From NCBI RefSeq assembly GCF_000242455.2, contig NC_019892.1, positions 7,140,744 to 7,204,743 of the forward strand: DNA of 64,000 nucleotides, read 5' to 3'. This DNA comes from Singulisphaera acidiphila DSM 18658. Lineage in GTDB: Bacteria; Planctomycetota; Planctomycetia; Isosphaerales; Isosphaeraceae. Position numbers and translations under genes: made by a program. Of the stretch, positions 62,319 to 64,000 are shown in pieces; the stretch's first letter is position 1; each line of letters begins with the position of its first letter. The notes beneath the pieces are model-generated. The model ran no database searches. It saw only the letters and a program-made list of their open reading frames with translations, and had not been told where the DNA came from.

Positions 62319-62946
62319 GCCGACCGTCTACATTGTGGACGATGACCTCGACATGCGGGACTCGCTTCAGTGGCTGATGAAGACGGTGGGCCTTCGCGCC
62401 GAGGTTTTCCCATCGGCATCGACCTTTCTCGAAGGTTTCAAGCCGGGGGTGCCGGGCTGTCTTGTGTTCGACGTCCGGATGCCGGGGACGAGCGGCCTGG
62501 ACCTTTACGAAGAACTCGTGGCGCGGGGCGAGGGGATGCCTGTCATCTTCATCACCGCCTTCGCCGACGTACCGATGGCGATTCGGGCGATGAAGTCGGG
62601 GGCGATCGAATTTGTTGAGAAGCCGTTCAACCGCCAAGCCCTGCTCGATCGAGTCCAGCGTGCCATCAAGAACGACGTGGAACGACTTCGCATCAAGGCC
62701 GACCGCGAGGACTCCTTACGGAAGTTCCGCCTCTTGACGGACAAGGAACGCGAGGTCCTCGCCTTGATCAAGGAAGGTCAACCCAACAAAGCGATCTCGA
62801 TGTCTCTGGGGATCACGCCCCGAGCCGTCGAGATGCGGCGGGCGGGCCTCATGAAAAAGCTGGGGGTCCGCAACTTCGCCGAGCTGCTCCGACTCACGAT
62901 CGAAGTCGAGGCGACGATTGGCGGACGAGTCGCGGGCCCCCGTTAA
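62266..62946 (+). CDS. FixJ/NarL-type response regulator with LuxR-type DNA-binding domain
   Basis: 226 residues from ATG 62266. The receiver domain has Asp26 and Asp27 and phospho-acceptor Asp69 (LVFDVRMPGTSG) and Lys119-type VEKPFNRQAL. The C-terminal helix-turn-helix (LTDKEREVLALIKEGQPNKA, LGITPRAVEMRRAGLMKKLG) is of the LuxR/FixJ kind. The kinase gene overlaps its start by 53 nt, so the pair is translated together and forms a two-component system. The likely signal is nitrate, oxygen or redox state, inferred from the sensor domain. Confidence 0.9.
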   Translation: MSEKTQKERGGEAKAEREPTVYIVDDDLDMRDSLQWLMKTVGLRAEVFPSASTFLEGFKPGVPGCLVFDVRMPGTSGLDLYEELVARGEGMPVIFITAFADVPMAIRAMKSGAIEFVEKPFNRQALLDRVQRAIKNDVERLRIKADREDSLRKFRLLTDKEREVLALIKEGQPNKAISMSLGITPRAVEMRRAGLMKKLGVRNFAELLRLTIEVEATIGGRVAGPR

Positions 62947-63431
62947 GGTAAGGGTCACAGCCTCTGTCGAAGAACCTGGCCGGCGATATGGAAACCCTCC
63001 CGGGCCTGCATTCAGCAGAATCAGGAGCCCGAATCCTCCCTCGAAAGTCCTTGTCATCGCGCAACGGATTCACGTTTTGCTTCAAGAATTTTCGCCTGTT
63101 TTGATGGCGTTGCAGCACAAAAAACAGTCAGCCATGTTCCCTTCCTGATCGTGAACAACCGCGAGATCCCTTCGGTTTCCCGAAGTTGGGCGAGTGCCGG
63201 ACCGAAGCCAAAAGCGTTGTATCGGCGGGAAAATGGCGAATCGCCAAAAAATGCCGCCTGGCGTGGTACAGGGCCTGCTTTTAGGAAGGGGTATCACCAA
63301 CGACGGCAGACCGCCGGTCTCTCCCCCAGCGGTTGTTCTCGGAGGCGACGGACCCGATTGGCTGGTTCTGCTCGGTCCGAATCTGGCTGTGCTTTCCAAA
63401 GAGCGAAGGCGCGGTACGGGAGAGCTTCGCG
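62947..63431 (+). other. Intergenic region upstream of iron-sulfur gene
   Basis: 485 bp. A short palindrome TGGCGA-A-TCGCCA (63234-63246) could be an operator. A strong ribosome-binding site (GGGAGAG, 63418-63424) serves the gene at 63432. Short frames here show no coding features. No terminator with a clear T-run was seen. Confidence 0.45.
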
Positions 63432-64000
63432 ATGAGTACGGTGGTAACGCCCTCGCCGGACATGCGTGGCGAGTTGACGCTGATCGACGCGATGCTTGAC
63501 GAGCAGGGCGACTTGACGGCCGTCGAGCGGTTTACGCAGTTCCACGCCGGCGAGCAGGCTCCGCTTCGAGGGGGCGTGTACTCATCGCTCCTCCCGGCCC
63601 GCACACCGGGGCCGGGGCAGCAGTACGCCTTCGAGGTTGATCTCGACCGTTGCTCGGGGTGCAAGGCATGCGTTGCCGCCTGCCACTCGATGAACGGGCT
63701 GGACGAATTCGAGGCCTGGCGCGAGGTCGGCTTGATCGTTGGAGCCGTCGCGGGGCTGCCGGTCTTGCAGCATGTCACCTCGGCCTGCCACCACTGTCTC
63801 GACCCCGCCTGCCTGTCCGCTTGCCCGGTCGACGCCTACGAGAAAGACCCGGTCACGGGGATCGTCAAACATCTCGACGACCAGTGTTTCGGGTGCCAGT
63901 ACTGCACTCTGGCCTGCCCGTACGACGTCCCCAAGTTTCACGCAAAAAAGGGGATCGTCCGGAAGTGCGACATGTGCTCCGACCGGCTCGAGGTCGGTGA
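63432..64000 (+). CDS. DmsB-like four-cluster iron-sulfur protein, N-terminal part
   Basis: The reading frame is open from ATG 63432 to the window end (189 codons), so the gene is cut off. A 65-residue leader (LIDAMLDEQGDLTAVERFTQ) is followed by ferredoxin cysteine sets: CSGCKACVAAC (Cys74, 77, 80, 84), CHHCLDPACLSAC (119, 122, 127, 131), CFGCQYCTLAC (152, 155, 158, 162) and the start of a fourth set (179, 182). It resembles the electron-transfer subunit of DMSO- or nitrate-reductase-type molybdoenzymes, a group in which many members continue into a DmsC-like membrane anchor. Downstream molybdoenzyme genes would be expected outside the window. Confidence 0.85.
   Translation, partial: MSTVVTPSPDMRGELTLIDAMLDEQGDLTAVERFTQFHAGEQAPLRGGVYSSLLPARTPGPGQQYAFEVDLDRCSGCKACVAACHSMNGLDEFEAWREVGLIVGAVAGLPVLQHVTSACHHCLDPACLSACPVDAYEKDPVTGIVKHLDDQCFGCQYCTLACPYDVPKFHAKKGIVRKCDMCSDRLEVG

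Overview
The window is GC-rich bacterial DNA that reads as a planctomycete, most likely from the Isosphaeraceae or a close relative. The lineage rests on gene content: PSCyt1/DUF1549/DUF1553 cytochrome-type proteins, a DUF1501 partner, three PVC-type haem-binding beta-propeller 'dehydrogenases' with CxxCH motifs, a DUF1559 pseudopilin-like protein, DUF1080 proteins, sulfatases, an ECF sigma factor paired with a FecR-like protein, and a giant secreted protein with the planctomycete N-terminal LEPLENRTLLA motif. No rRNA, tRNA, CRISPR array, insertion sequence or phage was seen.

Layout. 1-3.2 kb: the 3' end of a haem-binding dehydrogenase converges on an ECF sigma/anti-sigma pair whose anti-sigma carries a carbohydrate-binding-like C-terminus. 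3.7-9.9 kb: a small lipoprotein, a DUF1559 protein with a strong terminator, then a PSCyt1-DUF1549-DUF1553 and DUF1501 pair. 10.2-17.6 kb: a co-directional run (esterase-like hydrolase, two-domain DUF1080 protein, haem-binding dehydrogenase, ceramidase-like protein) that looks like a secreted glycan or glycolipid degradation unit. 17.6-24.4 kb (minus strand): transglutaminase-like protein, two sulfatases, SGNH hydrolase and gamma-carbonic anhydrase. 24.7-32 kb: mixed housekeeping and accessory genes, including a glucose-dehydrogenase-like enzyme, a cupin, a bacterial OGFr-domain protein, a DUF2127 membrane protein, a YiiX-like permuted-papain protein, an exported methyltransferase, a STAS protein and an aldo/keto reductase.

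32.2-37 kb holds a 1606-residue repetitive surface/secreted protein, followed by about 1.65 kb with no convincing gene. 38.7-47.2 kb has an RND efflux adaptor and pump, an Rrf2 regulator and a third haem-binding dehydrogenase. 47.4-52.6 kb holds a class-C beta-lactamase-like hydrolase, an unknown protein, 3-methyladenine DNA glycosylase I, a DUF3472-SGNH fusion and a small protein. 52.8-60.5 kb has a double-TPM membrane protein diverging from a TolC/HlyD/MacB-permease export cluster that lacks an ATPase and has an unusual 158-nt gene overlap. 60.7-64 kb has a NarX/PilJ-type histidine kinase, a FixJ/LuxR response regulator and the start of a DmsB-like iron-sulfur protein that runs off the window.

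Together the window suggests a heterotroph that degrades sulfated and complex polysaccharides with many exported enzymes and haem proteins. Everything was inferred by reading translations and motifs; no database search was possible.
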